DNA of 32,173 bases from a virus. The DNA lies in the IMG/VR virus record IMGVR_UViG_3300042541_000726, positions 1 through 32,173 of that record; one strand, given 5' to 3'. Shown here in pieces: positions 20,987-29,593 of this stretch. Position 1 is the first letter of the stretch, and each line of letters begins with the position of its first letter. Below the pieces are notes generated by a model, which saw only the letters and a list, made by a program, of their open reading frames with translations, ran no database searches and had not been told where the DNA came from. The translations under genes and the position numbers were made by a program.

Positions 20987-21550
20987 TTAAATTGTTTTTT
21001 TTGGCAATCTCCCGCCCTTTTTTTTTGTAATCTTTGAAAGTTTCGGTGCTTCAAATTTACTTGAATCAATGTGAGTTTCTTCGATTACTTCGGGCGTTAT
21101 TTCTTCGGACAAAGTTTCCGTTTGAATTTCTTTTTTTGCTGGCTTTTCAATCAATTGAAAAAACTTTGAAAATTGTGGATTGTGTTTTAAAATCTCATCA
21201 ATTTTCTCATCTGTTGCATTATGAATTGTAAGCGTGTCGGGGCTTCCAAACATTCTAAAAGAATTTGTAAGCATTTTATATTTCTTCAAAGTTCCCATTT
21301 CTTTTTTATTAGATTTATTTAATTCTAAGTTCAAATTTACGGAATTATCCCAACCCTCGCCCGAAGTCGAAATTTTCTTTAATTCAAAGTAAGCATCAAT
21401 CGCACATTGAAAACAACGTGCGCCCCTCGGTTCTCGCCCTGTAACCTCTTTGTAAATTACAAAAACCCTTTGCATTGCATCCCCTTTTCGAGATTGCAGC
21501 AAAGGGCTTTTCAATTCGTCCAGCTCGCGTTTTAGCTGGTCTAAAATCAT
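20987..21550 (-). CDS. Structural-region hypothetical protein with CFQC motif
   Basis: This 187-residue protein's N-terminal half is helical (DQLKRELDELKSPLLQSRKG) with REPRGARCFQCAIDAYFELK, a Cys-X2-Cys pair. Then come YKMLTNSFRMFGSPDTLTIH and DEILKHNPQFSKFFQLI, a short module seen in other Flavobacteriia phage proteins. The C-terminus is acidic, then strongly basic (KITKKKGGRLPKKTI). It overlaps the tail-tube candidate by 4 bases (ATGA) and precedes the portal. It may be a head or DNA-binding accessory. Function unknown. Confidence 0.55.
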   Translation of the reverse strand: MILDQLKRELDELKSPLLQSRKGDAMQRVFVIYKEVTGREPRGARCFQCAIDAYFELKKISTSGEGWDNSVNLNLELNKSNKKEMGTLKKYKMLTNSFRMFGSPDTLTIHNATDEKIDEILKHNPQFSKFFQLIEKPAKKEIQTETLSEEITPEVIEETHIDSSKFEAPKLSKITKKKGGRLPKKTI

Positions 21551-22131
21551 ACTGTGAACAAATCTTCTAAGAACGCTTTTGTTACCGCGTAACTTGTATC
21601 GAACAAAGTTGCTGGAAGATATGGTTCTTTAATTTGATCCGAAGAACTCAAAGTAATAGTATAAGCCCCTTGAGTTTCAGCATCGTTTACAACACGTGTT
21701 AAAACGTTAATCGTTAAACCTGAACGCAAACCATAGATTTCGAATGGAACTTCACCCGAAGAACCTTTAAAATTGTTTTCAACGATTGCAACCATTTTAA
21801 CGTTAGTCATATATTCCAACTGTTGTTTAATGTCGCTTGCATTATCGAAAACGCGGAAAATACATTCGTGATTAAACGTGTTTGAATAACGCGCTTTTAC
21901 TAAAGAACTCGTTGGATCGATTGAATTGTTTTTTCCTTCAACGCGATACAAAAAAGCACCCGGAGCAAGTGTAAAACTTTCAATTAAATTTGGGTTCGCT
22001 ATATCTTCAACAATCGAAGCTATATCAGCGAAATTCACCAAGTACAACATATCTTTAACACCCGCCGAAATCGGTTTGGTGCAATCTAAAAAAATATCGG
22101 AATTAATTCCGGGACAAGTTACCGTAGGCAT
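21547..22131 (-). CDS. Probable major tail (tube) protein
   Basis: This 194-residue beta-rich protein is encoded just after the capsid gene and its terminator. The start TCPGINSDIFLDCTKPISAG, the long beta meander and the end ITLSSSDQIKEPYLPATLF are patterns I associate with tail-tube proteins of Bacteroidetes phages. Size is right for a tube subunit. A head decoration protein is the alternative, given its place next to the capsid gene. The assignment is moderate. Confidence 0.5.
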   Translation of the reverse strand: MPTVTCPGINSDIFLDCTKPISAGVKDMLYLVNFADIASIVEDIANPNLIESFTLAPGAFLYRVEGKNNSIDPTSSLVKARYSNTFNHECIFRVFDNASDIKQQLEYMTNVKMVAIVENNFKGSSGEVPFEIYGLRSGLTINVLTRVVNDAETQGAYTITLSSSDQIKEPYLPATLFDTSYAVTKAFLEDLFTV

Positions 22132-22155
22132 ATTTTTATTTTTTTATTAGTGAAT

Positions 22156-22184
22156 AAAAAGCGGGGAAAAGTTAATTCCCCCGC
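22156..22184 (-). terminator. Terminator/attenuator after the capsid gene
   Basis: On the minus strand GCGGGGGAA (22184-22176) pairs with TTTCCCCGC (22169-22161), with one G-U, then five T (22160-22156). It directly follows the capsid gene stop, so it probably sets capsid mRNA excess over downstream genes. Confidence 0.75.
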
Positions 22185-22193
22185 AATTAAATT

Positions 22194-23246
22194 TTAGTAA
22201 GCCGCTTGGATTAAATAATCTTGCAAAAGTTTTGCATCTACGCGATACTTTCCTTTAAAATTATTTAGTTCGGTATCCTCTGAATAATAAACTTTAAACG
22301 ATTCAGCATCCGCCAAACGATCGCTTCCAACTGCCAAATTCATTTTCGTAGTTAATAACGCGCGGTGTGGCAAATCGTAAGTTGTACCATTGTCAAAATC
22401 CGCCTGAATTGTACGATCCCAAAAATCAATTCCGTAAATCGTAATGTTTCTGTAACGAAGTGTAGAATATCCGTTTTCGATACGTAAAAACGAAGCATCA
22501 TTATTTTTTGATTCAAGGTAAGCCGCGTAATTTTCCAGCAAAGTAGTTGTAGTTAACAAAATTTTATCGGGCGCACTTTTTAAACGTGAATCCGCTTTTG
22601 TTATTAACGATTGAAAAATTGTAAGTCCTGTGTCATTCGCTAAAGTTAATTGAAGAACTTTTGAAACCGCTGCATTTTGTGAAATGGTAACTCTACGCGC
22701 TGCATTTCCAGCAACCACCGCGAAAATTTGTTTCCATAAACCGTCGATAATATTGTAATCAGTCAAAGAAACGCCGTTCTTAATTACACCGCCGCCGCTT
22801 ACATTATCCGCGTCTTTATCGTTAAACCAAATAATACGAAGTAAATCTTCCTGAGCCGCCGCCGTCATGCGTTCAACCACAAACGAAGCGATTGTAGTTC
22901 CTGTAACGTCTGAACGATCCATTCCTAAACGTTGAGCGTAAACCCAAAATGAGTTAATCAAATCTTCGGCGCAAAGTTGTAACCAAATTTTTAGGTTTTC
23001 AGGTTCCCAAAACTTTTCAGTCATTGGAATATTATTCGAGCTTACACCCGAACCGCAACCCGCGTCTTTTTTAGTAATTTTTGATAAAGTACCTAAAAAC
23101 GGAATTTGTTTTTTAGTTACGATTCCATCATATACCGTCATTAAATCTGCGATTGCTGGATTTTCGAAAATGCTTTCAATTACCGCTTCGCCAATGTCTC
23201 TTGCTTCTTGTCCGTTGAAGGTCAAATCTGCTGGATCTAAAATCAT
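22194..23246 (-). CDS. Major capsid protein (HK97 fold)
   Basis: This 350-residue protein follows the protease/scaffold gene, the canonical capsid place. It contains GEAVIESIFENPAIADLMTV, KKQIPFLGTLSKITKKDAGC, and a central FWEPENLKIWLQLCAEDLIN. These patterns are typical of Bacteroidetes phage capsid proteins with the HK97 fold. Length 350 is normal for a subunit without a long delta domain, consistent with a separate scaffold. A terminator sits just after the gene. No lysine/asparagine cross-link pair can be assigned by eye. Confidence 0.85.
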   Translation of the reverse strand: MILDPADLTFNGQEARDIGEAVIESIFENPAIADLMTVYDGIVTKKQIPFLGTLSKITKKDAGCGSGVSSNNIPMTEKFWEPENLKIWLQLCAEDLINSFWVYAQRLGMDRSDVTGTTIASFVVERMTAAAQEDLLRIIWFNDKDADNVSGGGVIKNGVSLTDYNIIDGLWKQIFAVVAGNAARRVTISQNAAVSKVLQLTLANDTGLTIFQSLITKADSRLKSAPDKILLTTTTLLENYAAYLESKNNDASFLRIENGYSTLRYRNITIYGIDFWDRTIQADFDNGTTYDLPHRALLTTKMNLAVGSDRLADAESFKVYYSEDTELNNFKGKYRVDAKLLQDYLIQAAY

Positions 23247-23280
23247 TTTTTTATGTATTTAAAAGTTAATTAAAATTGAA

Positions 23281-23787
23281 TTAGTTTTTTGCTCTTTGAT
23301 TTGGTTTGATTTGGCTTTTGTCGAAAGAAGAAACCGCCTTTGTTTTTGAAACACCTTCAGCGCGACCCGGACCCGTTTGAACGGTTCTTTGTGCTTTTGC
23401 GCTCGGTGTAAATTCGCCCGTAATGTTTGACAAATTCGCGATAATCGGTTGAACTTCAGCTAAAGCCGTTTCAAGTTCTGTAATTCTTGCTTGCATTTCT
23501 TCAACAGATTGCGCCGCAACAGGGTTAATTTCCGTAATAATTCCCGCAACCGTTACGATTACCATTCCACTATCTAAAGTGTGAGCCGCATCGGGTGCTA
23601 ATTCGCCTGTTTCAGCAATGTAAACCGTCATTCCTACGGCTGGTTCGCTTTCTTCGGTGTCAATAAATAATGCGGTCCCGTCTTCTAAAAAAGCATCGAG
23701 ATTTTTTACCGCTTCGCCTGAAAGGGCTTTTAAAGCGCGTTTTGCAATCGCCTTAAAGTTTTGTAAATTAAAGTTTGGCTTGTTCAT
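23281..23787 (-). CDS. Possible internally started scaffold protein
   Basis: The in-frame ATG at 23787-23785 (Met188 of the protease) falls exactly after the Asn-rich linker and starts MNKPNFNLQNFKAIAKRALK. A separate product of 168 residues would contain the coiled coil and basic C-terminus. Nested scaffold starts of this kind are established for lambda Nu3 inside gpC. An A-rich stretch precedes this ATG, as is usual for Bacteroidetes starts. The internal start is inferred, not shown. Confidence 0.4.
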   Translation of the reverse strand: MNKPNFNLQNFKAIAKRALKALSGEAVKNLDAFLEDGTALFIDTEESEPAVGMTVYIAETGELAPDAAHTLDSGMVIVTVAGIITEINPVAAQSVEEMQARITELETALAEVQPIIANLSNITGEFTPSAKAQRTVQTGPGRAEGVSKTKAVSSFDKSQIKPNQRAKN

Positions 23788-24348
23788 TTTTGAGTTTGTT
23801 AAATTATTGTTTGAATTGTTTTCGTTATAAAGTGCAACCGCTTTCATTGTATCAATTACCTCAGTTGCAAAACCCATTTTAACCGCTTCGCTCGCGGAAT
23901 AATAAGTTTCTATTTTCATCCATTGTAAAATTTCAGCTATATCAATTCCAATTTTTTTGGAATAAAATTTCGCTAACATTTTTTCTTCTTCCTTCAACAT
24001 CGAAGCGTATTTTTGCATAGAAGCCGCATCCCCTTCATTTGCGCCCCACGGATTATGGATCATAAATTCGGAATTGCTGGTAATCTTTCGAACGGGTGCC
24101 GCTAAAAAAATAACCGTTGCAATTGATTTACATTCACCTTCTGCAATTGTTTCGAGATTAAAACCTAATTGTTTTGCTTGACTTACTAAGTAATCATAAA
24201 TCGCGTAACCTTCCGAAACAAAACCGCCCGGAGAATGAATGTGAGCCGTTACCGTTTCCCCTGAATGTACCTCGCCTAATTGTTCAATAACGTTCTTTAA
24301 AAAAACGTCTTGCCCGATTACGCCGTATAAATAAATGTGGTGGTTCAT
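23281..24348 (-). CDS. ClpP-like (S14) prohead protease fused to scaffold-like C-terminus
   Basis: In this 355-residue protein, residues 1-170 form a ClpP/S14 fold with VTAHIHSPGGFVSEGYAIYD (33-52). The nucleophile is Ser75 (ECKSIATVIFLAA) and the catalytic histidine is His98 (FMIHNPWG). The triad aspartate is not obvious near 147 (IETYYSASEA). After an Asn-rich linker (175-185), a different domain begins at Met188. It ends with a coiled coil (VEEMQARITELETALAEVQP) and a basic tail, as expected of a scaffold. It processes or supports the capsid encoded next. Tail genes lie upstream. Confidence 0.85.
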   Translation of the reverse strand: MNHHIYLYGVIGQDVFLKNVIEQLGEVHSGETVTAHIHSPGGFVSEGYAIYDYLVSQAKQLGFNLETIAEGECKSIATVIFLAAPVRKITSNSEFMIHNPWGANEGDAASMQKYASMLKEEEKMLAKFYSKKIGIDIAEILQWMKIETYYSASEAVKMGFATEVIDTMKAVALYNENNSNNNLTNSKMNKPNFNLQNFKAIAKRALKALSGEAVKNLDAFLEDGTALFIDTEESEPAVGMTVYIAETGELAPDAAHTLDSGMVIVTVAGIITEINPVAAQSVEEMQARITELETALAEVQPIIANLSNITGEFTPSAKAQRTVQTGPGRAEGVSKTKAVSSFDKSQIKPNQRAKN

Positions 24349-24401
24349 TTGTCAAAAGTATTTTATTAAGTAAATCAAAAGTTTATCATTAAGATTGTAA
24401 A

Positions 24402-24653
24402 TCATTTTTCGGAAATCCATTTTAACGCCCGATAAATAGTTTGTATTCCGCATTGATATTTTTGCGCCGCGTTATAAATCGCATCCATTCGCGTTTGACC
24501 TATTTTTTGGTACGTGTCAACATCGAAATAAATGTTTCGATATTTAATCGCAAACGGTTCGATTAATCCAGCTTTATACAAAGAAATTATTTCGCCCGAA
24601 TCGCTCAGTCTTTTAATAATCTCTAATCGAGTTTCCTGTTTAGATTGTTCCAT
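24402..24653 (-). CDS. 83-residue HTH-like hypothetical protein
   Basis: This small protein starts MEQSKQETRLEIIKRLSDSG. Its C-terminal half, MDAIYNAAQKYQCGIQTIYR followed by ALKWISEK, resembles a helix-turn-helix for DNA binding. It overlaps the tape-measure stop by 14 bases and lies between tail and head genes. That makes it a candidate late regulator or assembly factor. No family was recognised. Confidence that it is a gene is good; its role is open. Confidence 0.55.
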   Translation of the reverse strand: MEQSKQETRLEIIKRLSDSGEIISLYKAGLIEPFAIKYRNIYFDVDTYQKIGQTRMDAIYNAAQKYQCGIQTIYRALKWISEK

Positions 24654-27561
24654 TTACGCGGACTTCTGAATAATCAGATTGTTTTTTGTTTATATCTGTA
24701 ACCCTAACAACGGGAGAAATGCCCGCAATTGCCGAAATAAGGCGTTCTGTTGATTCATTAACCGCCGTTGGTACATTTGCCCCGCCAAAGTTAATAACGC
24801 CCGTTGCGAATCGATTTCGAATATTTAAAAATTCTAATAAGCCCGGATAATTACTTTGCGCGAAATTTGTTCCGCTGGCAGTTATAACCGATTCACCTTT
24901 TGAAAGTCGGGCAGGTATTGAATCGCTCGTTTCCGTGCCGGGTCCATTTAACCCGATTACACCACCCGCAAAGCCCGGAGCCGCTGGGGGTTTCTGTGAA
25001 CGAATAACCCCGATTTGCGCCGCCGTTGTGGCTCCGACTACGATTGCAGCGATAGCACCCGCAATTGGTCCAAGTTGGAACGCCTGAATAATACCCTGAG
25101 CCGCCCCGATTAATGCCTGTGTAATTTGAAACGCCTTTTGTGTTTCGAATTCTTTTTTAGCAATTTCGAAACGTTCTTGCGCCGCCTTTCTGTTTATATC
25201 GCTAATTGCGTTTTTCTTTTGTTCTTCGTTTAATTTTGATTTGTTAACGGCTTCGATTTCGGCTTGTTCGTTTTTATCAATTTCGTTTTTTTGCGCTTCA
25301 AATCGCATTGCGTTCAATTCCTGAATTTTTGCAATTCCATCTGAAACGGCTTGAATTCCTTTTTCGGCTTCGTCAATTCTTTTTGGATCTAATCCTAACG
25401 CTTCGCCGAATGTAGGTTCATCGGGTTTTACTTCGCCTAATCCTTTTCTTGCGGCTGCTAAAGCGTTTTTAATAGTTTCAATTCCTTGTAATTCGGCTTT
25501 TGTTATTAACCCATCCGCTCCCGCAAACTGTTCTGTTAATTCCAATTGCTTTTCTAATGCTTTTATTTGAATGTCCAGCTTTGCCGTTTGCTTTTCCGCT
25601 TCGGTTGCCGTGCTTAAATCAACCGCATCCTGATCTAATTTTAATTGCGCGTTGATTGCTGCAACCTGATTGTTAAAATCTTCAGTAGCAAAACCATCTT
25701 TAATTTTTTGAATTTCCGCTAATTTAATTCGTTCTATTTCGGCTTCCGTTGCCCCCGCTTTAATTAGTGCCGCTTCCCGCGCTGCAAATGAATTTTCGAA
25801 TACCGCTAAACGATTTGATAAACTATCCTGTTGAATCGCTAAAAGTTGAGCTTCTACGGTTAATGCGTTATCAATTATCGTTTGTGCTTTGTCCGCTTCG
25901 GCTTTTGCAAAGTTTTCATCGAATTTGGCTAAAGCGGTTTGTTTTTGCGTTTCTATTGCTTGCCTTAATTTAACTTCCTTTGCTCCGTTTCCTATTAATA
26001 CCGCGGCTTTATCGTCGAAACTTTTGGCTAACTTTTGGCGTTCGTTTAGATTAAATTCGTTTTCCAGCGAAGCCAAAGTTTCAGCGTATTTTTTACGTTC
26101 GGCTTTTGCATCTTCAGCGGCTTTTTTATTATCTTCTTTTATTTTATCGTTTTTTTCCGTTTCTGTTGCGATTTCTTTCGCGGCGGTTTCCGCTTTTGAA
26201 TCTAAAACTTCCTGTTGTAAACCTTGAATCTGACGGCTTAAATTTATTTGTTCTTTTGCGCTAACGTTAGCCGCTTTTGCTAAGTTTAATTGCGCTTGTA
26301 ATTGTAAAATAAGTTTGTTTGTTGAATCTTCGAAACTTTTTGCTTTTTGTTTTTCTAAATCAATAGTTGTTTTTCCAGCCGCTGAAGCTAATTTAATTTG
26401 TCGATCAAAAGTTGCCCCAACTATCGAATTATAACGGTCGTATGAATCGGATGCGCTTTCGATTGCGACGGCTTGTTTACTAAATTGTTGAGCGGCGGAA
26501 TTTGCTGCCCGTTCCTGTTCTGTTGTTAATCCCAAAAAATCAGTTACCGAATTTTTAATATCGTCAAAATAAATAATTAATGCGGCAATTCCACCAATTA
26601 AAGCCGCAACACCTAAAGTTGCAATTGCCCAAGCCGCTCCGGAAGCAACCCCGAACGCTTTTGTTATAACAGTTAAAACAGTTGTGCCACCTGATAAAAT
26701 CGCATTTCCGGCAATTAATGTTTTTTGCCCGGCTGCTGCAAAAGTATCTATAATCGCGCCCCTTTCTTTTACGATATTGGAAATATTTTGCCCGATTGCT
26801 AATGCTTTTGTACTTGCTGCAAGTGCATCCGTAACGTTTTTATTTTCGCCAAAAGCTAATTTAACCAATTCCGAAGCCGAAGCCGCCGCCGCGCTTGTTG
26901 CTACAAAATCCTTTAAACCTTTATTTGCTGCTATGGGTTTATCTTCAGCTCCTAATTTTTTTATTTTATCCTCAACATCATTAATTGCTAATCCTAATTT
27001 TTCCGCTTCTTGTTGAGATTCGGTAAATTGAATTGAACTTGGATCCGTTGCCTCAATTGTTTTTCGCAATTCGTCCAACTTTGCCCGCATTAATTCCAAA
27101 GTATTTTGGTAATTACCTACGTTTTGATTTCCTTGCTTAATCCCAGCATTAAAAAGCAAAAGTCCTTCGCGTGCATTATCTACTTGCTCTTTTGCTTTAA
27201 AATAAGCATCCGTAAAAGTTACGGTCCCGTCTGCATTTGTTTTTAAAGTTCCTGTTAAGTTTTTTAATTCAATTTCCGCTAAAGTCGAATTTCTTAATAG
27301 TTCCTCATAGCTTCCAGCATTCGCGGTTAACGCTTGAGCTTGAATTAATAATTGTCTTTCGTTATTGGAAATTTCTTTATTTAAAATTTTAATTTCCGTT
27401 GCCGTTTTTACATAAGCATCTGTAATTTCCCCTTCGCTTTTTAAAAGTTCTGCATTTGCGGTTTTTAATCCCGCAACTTGGTTTTTTAATTCAGCCGTTT
27501 TTTTAATTACGTCCTCGCTTTTAAATTGGATGTCTAATATTAAAGTTTGCGTTTCTGCCAT
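24640..27561 (-). CDS. Tape measure protein
   Basis: This 973-residue protein sets tail length and is ejected with the DNA. Long helical, heptad-rich segments fill residues 20-260 and about 400-800. Hydrophobic membrane-active stretches occur at about 303-331 (GAAWAIATLGVAALIGGIAA) and near 820-855 (IAGAIAAIVVGATTAAQIGV). The C-terminus has a glycine-rich region. At roughly 0.15 nm per residue the length suggests a tail of about 145 nm, which is an estimate from the general relation. It follows two large tail-tip proteins. Confidence 0.9.
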   Translation of the reverse strand: MAETQTLILDIQFKSEDVIKKTAELKNQVAGLKTANAELLKSEGEITDAYVKTATEIKILNKEISNNERQLLIQAQALTANAGSYEELLRNSTLAEIELKNLTGTLKTNADGTVTFTDAYFKAKEQVDNAREGLLLFNAGIKQGNQNVGNYQNTLELMRAKLDELRKTIEATDPSSIQFTESQQEAEKLGLAINDVEDKIKKLGAEDKPIAANKGLKDFVATSAAAASASELVKLAFGENKNVTDALAASTKALAIGQNISNIVKERGAIIDTFAAAGQKTLIAGNAILSGGTTVLTVITKAFGVASGAAWAIATLGVAALIGGIAALIIYFDDIKNSVTDFLGLTTEQERAANSAAQQFSKQAVAIESASDSYDRYNSIVGATFDRQIKLASAAGKTTIDLEKQKAKSFEDSTNKLILQLQAQLNLAKAANVSAKEQINLSRQIQGLQQEVLDSKAETAAKEIATETEKNDKIKEDNKKAAEDAKAERKKYAETLASLENEFNLNERQKLAKSFDDKAAVLIGNGAKEVKLRQAIETQKQTALAKFDENFAKAEADKAQTIIDNALTVEAQLLAIQQDSLSNRLAVFENSFAAREAALIKAGATEAEIERIKLAEIQKIKDGFATEDFNNQVAAINAQLKLDQDAVDLSTATEAEKQTAKLDIQIKALEKQLELTEQFAGADGLITKAELQGIETIKNALAAARKGLGEVKPDEPTFGEALGLDPKRIDEAEKGIQAVSDGIAKIQELNAMRFEAQKNEIDKNEQAEIEAVNKSKLNEEQKKNAISDINRKAAQERFEIAKKEFETQKAFQITQALIGAAQGIIQAFQLGPIAGAIAAIVVGATTAAQIGVIRSQKPPAAPGFAGGVIGLNGPGTETSDSIPARLSKGESVITASGTNFAQSNYPGLLEFLNIRNRFATGVINFGGANVPTAVNESTERLISAIAGISPVVRVTDINKKQSDYSEVRVNGTI

Positions 27562-27583
27562 TGTAAAAAGTTTTTAAAATTAA

Positions 27584-29593
27584 TTATCCAATTCGTAATA
27601 GTTCAACCGAAGTTGATTCGCGTGAGCTTGTAAAATCTTTTATTTCCTGAACGTAATAATAACCCGAAGGATTTTGTAAATAAATTGGAATCGAAAAGTC
27701 GAAATCCTGTATATCAAATTCAGTTAAACGAAAATCTAATTCAATTTTTAAAATGTTATCCGTAATTCCGTTAAATAAACTTTCGTAAAATCTTTTGTAT
27801 AAATATTCCCACTCTAAATTGAAATCTAAGAAACTTTGCGATTCAAAACCTAAAAATGGAATATCTAAAGTTCTAATAACATTTGATTCCCCAAAACTTG
27901 AATAAATCAATTGTGTATCCTGTCTAAATAAAAAACAAATGCGCGGGTTTCCATTAAATAAAAGCATATTCGAATAAGTGTAATCCGAATTTAAATCCGT
28001 TTCAACATTGTAATTATCTAAAAAAACCGTGTTAAATGTTTTTCTTAAAATCCGTGAATAAATTGAGTAAGTAAATTCGGATTTTATATAATCGACTTCT
28101 TTCGGCAAACTTTCGTTAACTATATCGATTTCATAATTGAACTGTTCCCCATCGGGTAAATATTCAAATTTATTTTTTTGCCCGTACCCCTCAATTTTAA
28201 AAGTATAAACAGGATCGTTTGTTAAATCAATTTTACTTTGCCACTCTTTCGCAATAGGTTTATTTTCGTTCAATTCATTCAATAACATTAATCTAATTTC
28301 CCTTGTATATTCGTTTACAATTGGAATTATTCCGAATAAATTTGAAACTTCGCGAATAAACTTTCCGCAGCTCCAATTGGGTAAATTTGCTTGAATATTA
28401 TATAAACGATTGTAATGAGAAACGGGCGCGTTTTGTATTTCTTTAATATTAAAGCTCAATTCGTTAACTTGTAAATTTGTGCGCGTAAGCCCTGAAAAAA
28501 TACTTTCGTATTCTAAATAGATTGTTATTAAAGTATTTTCCGATCCTGTTACATTTGGGTTTAATGTTGTTTCAACAAAAGCATCAAACGCAACATTTAA
28601 AACTAATTCGCCTTCAAATGGACCACTAAACGCCGTTGAAATTGTTTGTTCACCTAATATTGTCGTTTCGTTATTTAATGTTTGTACGGCTTTTATTTTA
28701 AATGCAGCCGAAACCAAATTTCCCACGCTAATAGGTGAAACAACCGCTTTATAATTTAAAACGACATTGTAAGTACCGGGAATTTGAATGTAATAAATAT
28801 TTCCAATTGGATTTACATTCCATTTATCAATAAAAGCCCCGCCCGTTGGATTTTCTACGACATCAAAAAAATCATAAGTATCAAATGTGCTTGCAGTATT
28901 TGGCAATAAAACCGAAGTGTTTGTAATAAAATTACATTTCAATTCCTCAATATTTCGCGCACCAACAAAACAATTAACCGCTGGAATTAATAAATTTTCG
29001 AAATAACTTTCATTCCAAATGTTACCCGTAAAAGTGTACCCGAAAGTTTCGCCTATTTTTTGAAATAAATATTTAACGAAAATAGAAGGAACGATTCCAT
29101 AACAATTTAATGAGCCATTAAACTGAGATTGCCAGCCCGAATCGTGCAGCGCGTAAATATAACCGTCTTCGTAAGTATTATTAATTGAGTTTATTACTTC
29201 GGCTTTTGTCCACAAATGATCTAATTCGCTTAAATCAATTTCACGTAATAATGTTTTTTTAATTGCATCAAAAAAAACCGCGTTATCGGAATTAATTAAA
29301 ACCTCTAAACGATCGCTTAAACTTTCAAAACTAAATTGCGCGCCGTTCATTATTTCGATTCCGTTAGTTGAAACCGAACCAATTTGTTTAATATATTTTT
29401 TTGTCGAATTATCACTTCCCTGAACCATTCCGATTGCGGCTAAATTATTCGCCGTTGCTGGTAAGTTAAGTTTGTTTGTAAAGCTCGATTGACGTTCCAG
29501 CGTTCCAATATTTGCCACGCGTTTTGTTGTGGAAATAACCGTTCCCGAATCTAAATCTAAAGGCGTTTCACCGATTTTAATTATTTGATTCAT
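27584..29593 (-). CDS. Tail tip/baseplate hub-like protein
   Basis: This 669-residue protein starts MNQIIKIGETPLDLDSGTVI, then TLERQSSFTNKLNLPATANN and KYIKQIGSVSTNGIEIMNGA. This opening is characteristic of large tail proteins encoded beside the tape measure in Bacteroidetes phages and prophages. A later part, IPIVNEYTREIRLMLLNEL, resembles the hub-like region that transitions to the fibre. It overlaps the preceding gene by 1 base (TAATG). It likely forms part of the tail tip with the 582-residue protein. Confidence 0.65.
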   Translation of the reverse strand: MNQIIKIGETPLDLDSGTVISTTKRVANIGTLERQSSFTNKLNLPATANNLAAIGMVQGSDNSTKKYIKQIGSVSTNGIEIMNGAQFSFESLSDRLEVLINSDNAVFFDAIKKTLLREIDLSELDHLWTKAEVINSINNTYEDGYIYALHDSGWQSQFNGSLNCYGIVPSIFVKYLFQKIGETFGYTFTGNIWNESYFENLLIPAVNCFVGARNIEELKCNFITNTSVLLPNTASTFDTYDFFDVVENPTGGAFIDKWNVNPIGNIYYIQIPGTYNVVLNYKAVVSPISVGNLVSAAFKIKAVQTLNNETTILGEQTISTAFSGPFEGELVLNVAFDAFVETTLNPNVTGSENTLITIYLEYESIFSGLTRTNLQVNELSFNIKEIQNAPVSHYNRLYNIQANLPNWSCGKFIREVSNLFGIIPIVNEYTREIRLMLLNELNENKPIAKEWQSKIDLTNDPVYTFKIEGYGQKNKFEYLPDGEQFNYEIDIVNESLPKEVDYIKSEFTYSIYSRILRKTFNTVFLDNYNVETDLNSDYTYSNMLLFNGNPRICFLFRQDTQLIYSSFGESNVIRTLDIPFLGFESQSFLDFNLEWEYLYKRFYESLFNGITDNILKIELDFRLTEFDIQDFDFSIPIYLQNPSGYYYVQEIKDFTSSRESTSVELLRIG

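Noticed and set aside
24353-24360. TACTTTTG box as a promoter for the protease gene
   Set aside because: It lies 4 bases from the start codon, and the nearest TTTG is only 15 bases upstream; AT-rich chance match is likely.
25889-26227. Plus-strand 112-codon open frame opposite the tape measure
   Set aside because: It is low-complexity antisense of helical repeats, with no start context or neighbours on that strand; the other plus-strand frames are rejected for the same reason.
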